Positions 1 to 7,868 of a stretch of 64,000 nt of DNA are shown piece by piece (position 1 is the stretch's first letter; every line of letters begins with the position of its first letter). The DNA lies in assembly GCA_024707255.1 (NCBI GenBank), contig JANQAC010000001.1:992001-1056000 (forward strand), in the 5' to 3' direction. The notes below the pieces were generated by a model. It was not told the DNA's origin. It saw nothing but the letters and a program-made list of their open reading frames with translations, and did no database searches. This stretch comes from Asticcacaulis sp. (GTDB lineage Bacteria > Pseudomonadota > Alphaproteobacteria > Caulobacterales > Caulobacteraceae). Position numbers and translations under genes: made by a program.

Positions 1-337
1 GGCCGGCCGGACCGCGGATTTCCTCCATCAGCGCCTCGACCTTGTCGGGCGGCAGGAAATTGGTCAGCAGGCGCTGGGTCTGCTCATACGACCCCATGAT
101 GGTGCCCGAATTGCTCATGCCGGAAACGAATTCGACCAGCAGATCCTCGACCACGTTCGATGTCACCGTGCCGAGCGACGACATGGCCTGGGAGATTTCC
201 TTGATCTCTTCCTCATCGAGCGACTGCCACAGCGAGACATGCTCTTCGCCGAGCGCCAGCAGCACCACGGCCGCCTTTTCCACGCCGGAAAGCTTCCTGG
301 GATCGTCAATGATATTCTTGCGTGCGCCGAGAGCCAT
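1..337 (-). CDS. fliG: Flagellar motor switch protein FliG, N-terminal part
   Basis: The gene starts with ATG at 337 and runs off the window after about 112 codons. FliG is the switch-complex protein that sits on the cytoplasmic face of the MS ring and contacts the stator. The visible part is the N-terminal FliF-binding domain, with the typical segments [17 protein letters not shown] near residues 14-31 and [12 protein letters not shown] further on. It begins 3 bases after the fliF stop, so the two are almost certainly co-transcribed and translationally coupled. The order fliF-fliG is conserved in Caulobacter. The C-terminal charged torque-generating helix lies outside the window. Confidence 0.93.
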   Translation of the reverse strand, partial: MALGARKNIIDDPRKLSGVEKAAVVLLALGEEHVSLWQSLDEEEIKEISQAMSSLGTVTSNVVEDLLVEFVSGMSNSGTIMGSYEQTQRLLTNFLPPDKVEALMEEIRGPAG

Positions 338-340
338 CCC

Positions 341-2017
341 TTATCCCTCGTGCAGCCAGGAGCGCAGGATCGACACCGATTCTTCCGGATGGCGATCGAC
401 GAATTCCGACACCTTCTTGACCGAGGAGGCCCGCACCTGGCCTTCGATGCGCGCGATATCGATGCCCGATGCCTCGTTCACCGAAGGCACCATGCCGCCG
501 CCGCTGATCTGCGGGAAACCGCCGTCGGTCGGACCGCCGAGGCCGGGCGCGCCGCCCGCGCCGGCGCCGGCCGGGGCCATGCCGGCCGGCAGTTGCCCAT
601 CCGGACCGGCCACCAGATAGTTGGTCGGTGCCGTGGTGATGTATTTGAGGAGCGGGCGCGCCACCAGGAACAGGGTCAGCAGGGCGACGACGAACAACAC
701 GGCCACTTCCAGGGCGCGCATGATGTCGTTCTTATCGAAATCGAACATTGACGCCTTGCCGCCGGTGCCGCCATTGACATCGACATCGCCGTGGCTGAAG
801 CGGATATTGGCCACCTGAACCTGGTCGCCGCGCGTCTGGTCATAGCCGATGGCGGCCTTCACCAGGGTATCGATCTTCTGCATGTCTTCCGCCGAGCGCG
901 CGGCATAGGCCGGCGGGGCCTTGCCATCCTTGGAAGGGGTCAGGGTGCCATCGACGACGACGGCAACGGCCAGCTTTTTGATCTCGCCGGGGGCCGTGAC
1001 GGATGTCGTCTTGGTAGTCGAGATTTCGTAATTGGTGGTTTCCGATGTCTGGCCGCTCTGCTGGGTGGCGGTGGAGGTGCCCGGCTGCTGCGCCCCGCCG
1101 GGAATATTGGCCGAAGCCGTCACCGCACCATTGCTGTTCGGGTCGGTCGTGCTGTCCTTCGATTCGGAAGTAGTGGTCGAGCGGACGACCTGGCCATCGG
1201 GGTTATAATCGACCTTTTCCTGGGTGGTGGCGGTCTGGTCGAGATCGGCGGTGACGGTAACCCGCGCCGCGCCCGGCCCGACCACGCCCTCGACGATATC
1301 GGTGATACGCTTGCGCAGCTTGTCTTCCACCTCGTCGCGGTGCGCCGCGCCCGGGCCATTGGCCGATTCATCGCCGCCCGCCGCCAGCAGGTGATTGCGG
1401 TCATCGACGATGGTGACATCCGATGGTTTCAGGTTAGGGACGGCCGAGGCCACGAGATTGCGGATGGCGCCGACCTGTTCGGCATTGGGATTGCTGCCCG
1501 AAAGACCGAGCACGACAGTGGCCTTGGCCTGTTCCTGCGTTTCACTGAACAGTTCGCGCTTGGGCATGACCAGGTGAACGCGCGTCGAGGAGACGCCTTT
1601 CAATGTATTGATGGTGCGCGACAGTTCGCCTTCGAGCGCGCGCTGGTTATCGAGGTTCTGCACGAACTCGGTCTGGCCGAGCGTGGGGGCATTGTCGAAG
1701 ATTTCATAGCCGACCGAGGCAGCGGTGGGCAGGCCCTTTGAGGCCAGCATCATGCGCGCCGTGGCCACCTTGTCGCGGTCGACCATGATGACGGAGCCAT
1801 CGCCCTTGGCGGTATATTTGATCCCGGCCTGGTCGAGATTCTGCGTGATTTCGCCGGCTTCCTTGAGGTCGAGGTTCGAATAGAGCAGGGCCTGCGGCTG
1901 GGCGCTGACATGCAGGACGATGGCCGCCAGCACCGCGGCCACGCCGGCGGCGGCGCCCAGAATGGCCGTCAGCCGGCCGATACCGAACTTCTGTAAACCA
2001 GCAAAAAATGAGTCCAC
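341..2017 (-). CDS. fliF: Flagellar MS-ring protein FliF
   Basis: This 558-residue protein forms the MS ring of the flagellar basal body in the inner membrane. A membrane segment lies at about residues 15-40. The periplasmic ring-building domain follows (LLYSNLDLKEAGEI, then GYEIFDNAPTLGQTEFVQ and the NTLKGVSSTRVHLVMP stretch). A low-complexity Ser/Thr/Gly linker spans about 270-330, and a second membrane helix lies near 435-455. The C-terminal tail (residues 530-558, DRHPEESVSILRSWL) is the FliG-binding region. Length and layout fit the family. A CtrA-type box about 90 bases upstream suggests cell-cycle control, as for fliF in Caulobacter crescentus. Confidence 0.95.
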   Translation of the reverse strand: MDSFFAGLQKFGIGRLTAILGAAAGVAAVLAAIVLHVSAQPQALLYSNLDLKEAGEITQNLDQAGIKYTAKGDGSVIMVDRDKVATARMMLASKGLPTAASVGYEIFDNAPTLGQTEFVQNLDNQRALEGELSRTINTLKGVSSTRVHLVMPKRELFSETQEQAKATVVLGLSGSNPNAEQVGAIRNLVASAVPNLKPSDVTIVDDRNHLLAAGGDESANGPGAAHRDEVEDKLRKRITDIVEGVVGPGAARVTVTADLDQTATTQEKVDYNPDGQVVRSTTTSESKDSTTDPNSNGAVTASANIPGGAQQPGTSTATQQSGQTSETTNYEISTTKTTSVTAPGEIKKLAVAVVVDGTLTPSKDGKAPPAYAARSAEDMQKIDTLVKAAIGYDQTRGDQVQVANIRFSHGDVDVNGGTGGKASMFDFDKNDIMRALEVAVLFVVALLTLFLVARPLLKYITTAPTNYLVAGPDGQLPAGMAPAGAGAGGAPGLGGPTDGGFPQISGGGMVPSVNEASGIDIARIEGQVRASSVKKVSEFVDRHPEESVSILRSWLHEG

Positions 2018-2105
2018 GCGCCAGACGCCCCATTACCAAACAGGCGGACAAACGCGTTCCCGACGCACCGACCACCGAACCAGGCAATAATTTCCCAGTG
2101 CGGGG

Positions 2106-2120
2106 TTAATTAGGCATTAA
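2106..2120. promoter_or_regulatory. Candidate CtrA box upstream of fliF
   Basis: The sequence TTAATTAGGCATTAA has two TTAA half-sites separated by exactly 7 bases. This is the TTAA-N7-TTAA consensus of the Caulobacterales cell-cycle regulator CtrA. It lies 89-103 bases upstream of the fliF start, a usual distance for a class II flagellar promoter. The site is nearly symmetric, so orientation cannot be read. Binding is inferred from the match and the known CtrA control of fliF in C. crescentus. Confidence 0.65.
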
Positions 2121-2277
2121 TTTTTGATGGGGATTTTATGAATTTAATCAGCCCTGTGCGCGAAAAGGCTTATTCCGCAAGGCGCTTTGCTTTTCAAAAC
2201 CGAATTAACTTTTTAACACGGGCACAGGCGCGGGGCGAGTGGCGGCCGTTCAAATTCACGTTATTGGCGAAGCGGCC

Positions 2278-2577
2278 TTACGCAACCGTGTGCCGGACCG
2301 GCGAAACACTCCACGAAACCGTCGCCTGGTCGATCAGCGCATGGACAGGTGAGTCGGCCAGTTCCGTCATCACGCCGCTGGCGGCCGCTTCGCCCGCCGC
2401 CACCGACGCCCAGATCAGTATGTCGAGGATGACGCCATCGCTGCGTTCGCAGATGCGCCGTGAACGGAAGCCGGGCTGCCGCCTGAGCCAGGCATCAACC
2501 CCGGCATTGGCGGCGATGAATTCGGCGCAGGTGCCGCGGGCCAGCCGGAAGCTGGTGATCTCAATGGCTTCGCTCAT
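2278..2577 (-). CDS. Small alpha/beta-barrel-like (ABM/DABB type) hypothetical protein
   Basis: About 99 residues from ATG 2577 (a GTG at 2580 is possible). The stop of the upstream dehydrogenase remnant shares the A of this ATG (TGATG overlap), so the two are translationally coupled. The layout, with EFIAANAGVDAWLRRQPGF followed by strands and a helix, resembles dimeric ferredoxin-like proteins of the antibiotic-biosynthesis-monooxygenase or stress-responsive barrel type. No catalytic motif can be named. A role with the neighbouring AraC/dehydrogenase locus in aldehyde or oxidant stress is only a guess. Confidence 0.6.
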   Translation of the reverse strand: MSEAIEITSFRLARGTCAEFIAANAGVDAWLRRQPGFRSRRICERSDGVILDILIWASVAAGEAAASGVMTELADSPVHALIDQATVSWSVSPVRHTVA

Positions 2578-3014
2578 CACAGGCTCTCCGCAGTCATGAC
2601 ACCCGACAGGCCGCAGAAGGTCAATGCGTTCCGGATCAGGTCCGGCGATGCCTGCGCCTCCAACATCAGCAGCGCGCCGTCAAATTTCAGCAGGCCGAGG
2701 CAAGCCTTGATATCGGCATCGGCTTGCGTACACACAATCAGGTCCAACGCGCCTTCGAGCGCGCGGTGCGTCACCGGATCCAGCGTGGCGAAATAATGAT
2801 CGGCGCCCATCCATAACCTATCGGTGGCCGATATGACCGGCGCCAGCACGCTGACCTCGGCGCCGGTGGCGCGGGCGATGCGGATGGCCATATGGGCCAG
2901 GCCATCCGTGCCATAGATGGCGACGCACTTGCCGGCCCCGGTCTGGCGGTGACGCAGGAGCGAATGGAAGACGTGAGGTCGGGCGGCCGCGCCGCAGGCG
3001 GTTAGGGAAGCCAT
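2577..3014 (-). pseudogene. Zinc-dependent alcohol dehydrogenase remnant
   Basis: From ATG 3014 the 145-residue product matches only the middle of a YahK/AdhA-type medium-chain dehydrogenase. A cysteine-containing stretch is followed by HSLLRHRQTGAGKCVAIYG, a Rossmann dinucleotide loop GTDGLAHMAIRIARATGAE, and GADHYFATLDP. The N-terminal GroES-like zinc domain (about 150 residues) and the C-terminal end are missing. The usual GxGGLGH loop has become GTDGLAH. The divergent AraC gene starts only 168 bases away, leaving no room for the lost 5' end. It is probably a decayed gene, though an expressed small protein cannot be excluded because the frame is open. Confidence 0.65.
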
Positions 3015-3182
3015 GTCGTATTTCCGATGTTTGGTGATGGCCCAACATGCACCGGTCAGCGGTTGCGGTGGTATAGCAATCCTGCAAGCCTTATGCACAA
3101 TCCTGCAAAAGGCGCGCATTCACCATTCCCTGCGGGCGCGGCTCTGCTATGGTCAGGGCTTCACAGAATACATGGTTTTCGC

Positions 3183-4082
3183 ATGAGCCTGCCCTTTACG
3201 CCCTATCGTGAGCTTGCCGCGCTCATTGCCCGTTACGCCACGGCCGATGGCGAGATCATGACGCCCATAGACGGCCTGTTCCTTGGCCGCCGTTCCGGCC
3301 CGTCTGCGCCGATCCATAAGGGCCAGCACGCCTGTTTCGCCCTGGTGGCGCAGGGCGCCAAGAGCGTGACGGTCGGTTCGGAAACCCATCATTACAGCGT
3401 CGGTTCGTGCATCGTGATCTCGCTCGACCTGCCGGTGATTTCCTGCGTCACCGAGGCCAGTCCGGAGGTGCCGCAACTCGGCATGGGGATGCTGATCAAT
3501 GGCGACCGCCTGCGCGAGGTCATCGCCCGCCTTCCTGTGCCTCATCCGACCTTCACCACCGCGCCGGTGCGCGGCGTCGGTGTCAATCAGGCGGCGCCTG
3601 AACTGCTCGATGCCGTCATCCGCCTGCTGCGGCTGCTCGATACGCCGGCAGATATCCCCGCCATGGCGCCGCTGATCGAGCAGGAAATCCTTTATCGCCT
3701 GCTGACCGGCCCGGATGGCCCGCGCCTGCTGAATATCGCGCGCGCCGATACGCCAGGCAACTGCATCGCCCGCGCTGTCGCCTGGCTGCGCGAACATTTT
3801 GCCCGCCCCCTGCGCATCGAAGACCTGGCCGGTGACTGCGGCATGAGCGTCTCCTCGCTGCACCACCATTTCAAGGCAGTGACGGCGCTGACGCCCGTGC
3901 AGTATCAGAAACAATTGCGCCTGCACGAGGCCCGGCGGCTGATGCTGGTGGAGGCTTGCGACGCCGGCACGGCCGGCCATCGCGTCGGATACCTGAGCCC
4001 TTCCCAGTTCAGCCGCGAATATAGCCGGCTCTACGGCTGCCCGCCGGCCCGCGATATCGAGACTCTGCGCGTGCGGGCCTAA
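3183..4082 (+). CDS. AraC-family transcriptional regulator (YqhC-like)
   Basis: I chose ATG 3183, giving 299 residues, because the reading frame upstream of it has no recognisable protein. Residues about 10-150 match the AraC_N type effector domain (PLFLGRRSGPSAP-like start, VGSETHHYSVGSCIVISLDLPV). The C-terminal 100 residues carry two helix-turn-helix units (RIEDLAGDCGMSVSSLHHHFK and VGYLSPSQFSREYSR). Regulators of this subfamily, such as E. coli YqhC, usually activate a neighbouring aldehyde reductase. Here the divergent dehydrogenase is only a remnant, so the regulator may have lost its main target. Confidence 0.88.
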   Translation: MSLPFTPYRELAALIARYATADGEIMTPIDGLFLGRRSGPSAPIHKGQHACFALVAQGAKSVTVGSETHHYSVGSCIVISLDLPVISCVTEASPEVPQLGMGMLINGDRLREVIARLPVPHPTFTTAPVRGVGVNQAAPELLDAVIRLLRLLDTPADIPAMAPLIEQEILYRLLTGPDGPRLLNIARADTPGNCIARAVAWLREHFARPLRIEDLAGDCGMSVSSLHHHFKAVTALTPVQYQKQLRLHEARRLMLVEACDAGTAGHRVGYLSPSQFSREYSRLYGCPPARDIETLRVRA

Positions 4083-4201
4083 CCTACTGTTCTAACGGCC
4101 TCACTGCCTGTTGATAGCGCTCCCAAAACCCGTTATCGAGAGAGAAAGCCTGCGGCGGATTTTCCAATCCAGACTGAAAGGCGCCTATACAGTGAGGACA
4201 G

Positions 4202-5305
4202 ATGACCACCGCCATATCGCCCGACACCACCGTCACCGGAAAAGCGCACTATGAGGTGCTTGATGGCCTGCGCGGCAGCGCCGCTGTTCTGGTCGTGCTG
4301 TTCCACATCATGGGCATGACGGTTTCCTGGGCCGATACCGGGCAATTGCTGCACCATGCCGCGCTTGCCGTCGATTTCTTCTTTGTCCTGTCCGGCTTCG
4401 TTGTCGCCTACGCCTATGATGACCGCTGGAAGACCATGTCGACCGGGCAGTTCATCCTGATCCGGCTGGTGCGCCTGCATCCGCTGGTGCTGCTGGGGGC
4501 GGTTCTGGGCCTGCTCAGTTTCGTCTTCGATCCCTTCGCCACCAACCAGAAGGCCATTCCGCTGGCCACCGTTTTGGTTGATTTCGCCCTGATCTGCCTG
4601 ATGCTGCCGCACGCGCCCCTGCCCAACCGCTGGACGGATACCCACAGCCTGAACAGCCCTGCCTGGTCGCTCTTGCAGGAATATATCGGCAACCTGGTCT
4701 ATGCCCTGGTGCTGCGCCGCCTCGGCACCAAAACACTGGGCCTGCTCGTCGTTCTAGCCGGTGCGCTGCTGGCCTGGTGCGCCTGGGACAAGAACACGCT
4801 CGATCTCGGCTCCTACTGGGAGACCCTGTGGCAGGGCACGGCGCGCATGGCCTTCTCCTTCATGATGGGCCTGTGGCTCTATCGCGTCCGCGATCGCTTT
4901 CCGAAGATCCGTCTCGGCTGGATCGCCGCGACGATCGTGCTCGTAGCCGTCTTCGCCATACCGCTGATGCCCAAAGAGTGGCCACACGCCAACGGTATCT
5001 ACGAAGTTTCGATGGTGATCGTGGTCTTCCCGCTGCTGATCCTGTGCGGCGCCCATTCGCAGATCCCCGCACTGGAAATGGCGCTGTGCAAGTTCGCCGG
5101 GCGCATTTCCTACCCGATCTATATCCTGCACTACCCCTTCCTGCTGATCTATATGAACTTCGTCACCTTCACCAAACCGGACCTGCAAACCGCGCACATC
5201 GCCGGCGCGGCGGCCTTTGTGATCGTGGTCACCTTCGCCTGGTTGGCGGTGAAATTCTACGACGAGCCGATCCGCAAATGGCTGAAGCCCCTGACGCGGA
5301 AGTAA
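4202..5305 (+). CDS. Acyltransferase family 3 membrane protein
   Basis: A 367-residue protein with about ten hydrophobic segments. The start HYEVLDGLRGSAAVLVVLFH is the hallmark of acyltransferase-3 (OafA/ExoZ type), with the catalytic histidine in the first helix. DFFFVLSGFVVAYAY follows, and FAGRISYPIYILHYPF lies near the end. Such enzymes O-acylate cell-surface or secreted sugars using acyl donors from the cytoplasm. The substrate cannot be told from sequence. It stands alone on the plus strand and is followed by a strong hairpin at 5315-5350. Confidence 0.9.
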   Translation: MTTAISPDTTVTGKAHYEVLDGLRGSAAVLVVLFHIMGMTVSWADTGQLLHHAALAVDFFFVLSGFVVAYAYDDRWKTMSTGQFILIRLVRLHPLVLLGAVLGLLSFVFDPFATNQKAIPLATVLVDFALICLMLPHAPLPNRWTDTHSLNSPAWSLLQEYIGNLVYALVLRRLGTKTLGLLVVLAGALLAWCAWDKNTLDLGSYWETLWQGTARMAFSFMMGLWLYRVRDRFPKIRLGWIAATIVLVAVFAIPLMPKEWPHANGIYEVSMVIVVFPLLILCGAHSQIPALEMALCKFAGRISYPIYILHYPFLLIYMNFVTFTKPDLQTAHIAGAAAFVIVVTFAWLAVKFYDEPIRKWLKPLTRK

Positions 5306-5307
5306 AT

Positions 5308-5940
5308 TCAGTGAGCTGCGAAATCACCCGCGCGTGGATGATTTCGCAGCCACGTTTCCGCCAACTCGCGCTGCTCAGCGATTGCAGCGAGTACACAAAC
5401 TCCCCAATCTGCATCTTCATATCCCCGACACAATGCCTCTGCCGCGGCTAAGTCGAGGAGGTCAATACGCGGATCGTGAATGTAAAACGCCGGCAATTCG
5501 TGCTGATTGTAGCTGACGGCACCAATAATCCACTCGCACAGTTGCGCGCGCGCCTTTTGGCATTCCGGGTCAAGTTCGAGCGCGCGCTGCAAATGATCCG
5601 CCGGAACATCACAGCGCAAAAGACCAAGCCAAAGATACGCCCCAGCCTGCGAGGGATCGTACGCCTTCCATTCCTTCAGCGTAGGAATTAAGAGACGCAT
5701 AGTTAAGGGCTGCACCAAGGCATCCACGGGCATGTTCTCAAGCAGCCAAATTGTGAAACGAAGCCGCTCAGCGAAAGGCCACAAAAGGGCCTCATCGATA
5801 AATTCTGTAAGAGTGACAAGTGCTCTTTTACGAATGCCCTTACCGTGCTGCTCAAGGTAATCAGCAAATCTGCACCAGAGCGCCTCTAATCTGGCTTGAT
5901 CTGCAAGTGCAGACATCTTGTTCAGGTCATTTTCCCACAT
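5308..5940 (-). CDS. Hypothetical protein, helical
   Basis: From ATG 5940 the product has 210 residues; an in-frame ATG at 5985 would add 15. I do not recognise the family. It is largely alpha-helical. The segment GAYLWLGLLRCDVPADHLQRALELDPECQKARAQ looks like one TPR-type repeat. Base composition is lower in GC than the neighbours, which may point to later acquisition. The last codons overlap the 12-bp hairpin that ends the converging acyltransferase transcript. Confidence 0.6.
   Translation of the reverse strand: MWENDLNKMSALADQARLEALWCRFADYLEQHGKGIRKRALVTLTEFIDEALLWPFAERLRFTIWLLENMPVDALVQPLTMRLLIPTLKEWKAYDPSQAGAYLWLGLLRCDVPADHLQRALELDPECQKARAQLCEWIIGAVSYNQHELPAFYIHDPRIDLLDLAAAEALCRGYEDADWGVCVLAAIAEQRELAETWLRNHPRAGDFAAH
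5315..5350. terminator. Hairpin between convergent genes
   Basis: A perfect 12-bp stem (GCTGCGAAATCA, 5315-5326, with TGATTTCGCAGC, 5339-5350) and a 12-base loop lie just after the acyltransferase stop. The element overlaps the 3' end of the converging gene. No clear T tract follows on either strand, so it may work as a transcript-end stabiliser rather than a strong intrinsic terminator. Confidence 0.55.
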
Positions 5941-6042
5941 GCTTGAAACGGTCCCGCCGTGCTTAAGAGACACTGCCTCAATCATGACAACCGATGCAAT
6001 AGAAACGACTCATTTGAGTCCTTTATCAATATCATAAGCGCC

Positions 6043-6071
6043 TTTACGCGCCCGGCTTTTCCCTCTATAAG
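6043..6071 (+). promoter_or_regulatory. Candidate sigma-70 promoter of the asd leader
   Basis: TTTACG (6043-6048) and TATAAG (6066-6071) are spaced by 17 bases. Transcription would start about 6-8 bases after 6071, at or next to the ATG at 6079. The leader peptide would then be translated from a leaderless or near-leaderless mRNA, as described for trpL in Sinorhizobium. The -35 match is only moderate. Confidence 0.45.
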
Positions 6072-6078
6072 CGCCGCC

Positions 6079-6156
6079 ATGTCCATGATGACCACCACAA
6101 AACCGACAATGACACCGACCCGTATGCGGGGCGGTCCTGTCGTGCTGGCGGTTTAA
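6079..6156 (+). CDS. Leader peptide of the asd attenuator, Met/Thr-rich
   Basis: A 25-codon ORF, ATG 6079 to TAA 6156, lies 101 bases before asd. The peptide starts MSMMTTTKPTMTPTRM and holds 5 Met, 6 Thr and 1 Lys. All three are end products of the aspartate pathway fed by Asd. The Met/Thr codons end exactly where the first arm of the antiterminator begins (6126). The stop codon lies in the loop of that structure. This is the geometry of a ribosome-stalling leader peptide. Expression has not been shown. Confidence 0.72.
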   Translation: MSMMTTTKPTMTPTRMRGGPVVLAV

Positions 6157-6195
6157 CAGCAGACACTGGACTTTAGCCCCGCGAAAGCGCGGGGC
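6126..6195 (+). promoter_or_regulatory. Transcription attenuator (alternative hairpins) controlling asd
   Basis: Two exclusive structures share the segment GCCCCGC (6176-6182). The antiterminator pairs 6126-6132 (GCGGGGC) with it. Inside, 6134-6137 pairs with 6168-6171, 6138-6141 with 6162-6165, and 6143-6147 with 6157-6161, about 20 pairs in all. The terminator pairs 6176-6183 (GCCCCGCG) with 6188-6195 (CGCGGGGC) around an AAAG loop. The two competing arms are near-identical direct copies (GCGGGGCGGTC at 6126 and 6190), as in classical attenuators. A ribosome stalled on Met/Thr codons would leave 6126 free and favour read-through. The T tract after 6195 is weak, which is the main doubt. Confidence 0.7.
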
Positions 6196-6254
6196 GGTCT
6201 GTATTCCACACACCCAAACCTCGCGTTTCCGCCTTATTTTTCAAGGAGACGTGA

Positions 6255-7286
<1,032 letters not shown>

Positions 7287-7297
7287 CGCAAACGACA

Positions 7298-7327
7298 ACA
7301 GCCACACCCGTCGCCGGGTGTGGCTGT
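7298..7327. terminator. Terminator hairpin between asd and sciP
   Basis: A perfect 12-bp stem (ACAGCCACACCC, 7298-7309, with GGGTGTGGCTGT, 7316-7327) encloses a 6-base loop. It lies 11 bases after the asd stop and between two converging genes, so it probably serves both. The plus-strand tail is CAAATCTC rather than a run of T. Confidence 0.65.
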
Positions 7328-7350
7328 CAAATCTCGTATACTAGCAAGAG

Positions 7351-7633
7351 CTAGCGGTAGCTCTGGATGCGCGTGGTGCGCAGGCCGGCCATGCCATGGG
7401 TCTCGATGGCCTTTTTGCCAACCCAGGAACTCTTCCGAGGTAATGTTGTAGCGCTCGCACGCCTCGTCGAAGGTCAGGAGACCGCCGCGCACGGCCGCCA
7501 CCACCTCCGCCTTGCGGCGGATCACCCAGCGTTCCGTGCCGGCGGGCGGCAGGTCGTTGAGCGTCAGTTTTGCCCCGGTAGGACCAATCACGTATTTTTC
7601 GCCTTTGTTATCGCGGCGTTGCTCTTGAAGCAT
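7351..7633 (-). CDS. sciP: CtrA inhibitor SciP (DUF1153), frameshifted in this sequence
   Basis: SciP is a small helical protein that binds CtrA and blocks its activation of target promoters in Caulobacterales. The product from ATG 7633 shows YVIGPTGAKLTLNDLPP, ERWVIRRKAEVVAAVRGGLL and EEFLGWQK. It then departs from the family at a run of five T (7412-7416 on the plus strand). Removing one T restores the end AIETHGMAGLRTTRIQSYR and a TAG at 7351-7353, for 93 residues, the normal size. The shift is most simply a homopolymer sequencing error. The gene lies between asd and the flagellar hook cluster. Confidence 0.88.
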
Positions 7634-7825
7634 GGCGTTTTGCCTTTGTTACCATCACATGAGAGCATCCTACATGACCTCCTTAAATATCCGCTTAATT
7701 GCCATGGTAAATATGACGTAAAATTTGCGGTAAGGTATCGTTAATACTCTGTTTAGTATGTGTTAAGGCTTCACTTTCAAGATTAACGCGTATTAATCGT
7801 TTTTATACATATAAGTATAGAGTGA

Positions 7826-7860
7826 AAAAGAGCAGTTAAAATTTCAATAACCGCCCTTTT
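7826..7860 (-). terminator. Intrinsic terminator after flgE
   Basis: Read on the minus strand, AAAAGGGCGGTTA (7860-7848) pairs with TAACTGCTCTTTT (7838-7826), with two G-U pairs, and a T run follows. It lies 8 bases past the flgE stop and would end the fliK-flgD-flgE transcript. The remaining 190 bases up to sciP are AT-rich and must hold the sciP promoter. TTAA half-sites occur there (for example 7741-7744), but none forms an exact TTAA-N7-TTAA pair. Confidence 0.75.
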
Positions 7861-7868
7861 CAGTTCAT

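Noticed and set aside
791..1741. Plus-strand open frame of 316 codons opposite fliF
   Set aside because: No motif. FliF on the other strand is full length and well conserved.
7680..7800. CtrA boxes upstream of sciP
   Set aside because: Several TTAA half-sites occur, but spacings are 6 or 8, or the second half-site has a mismatch; none meets the exact consensus.
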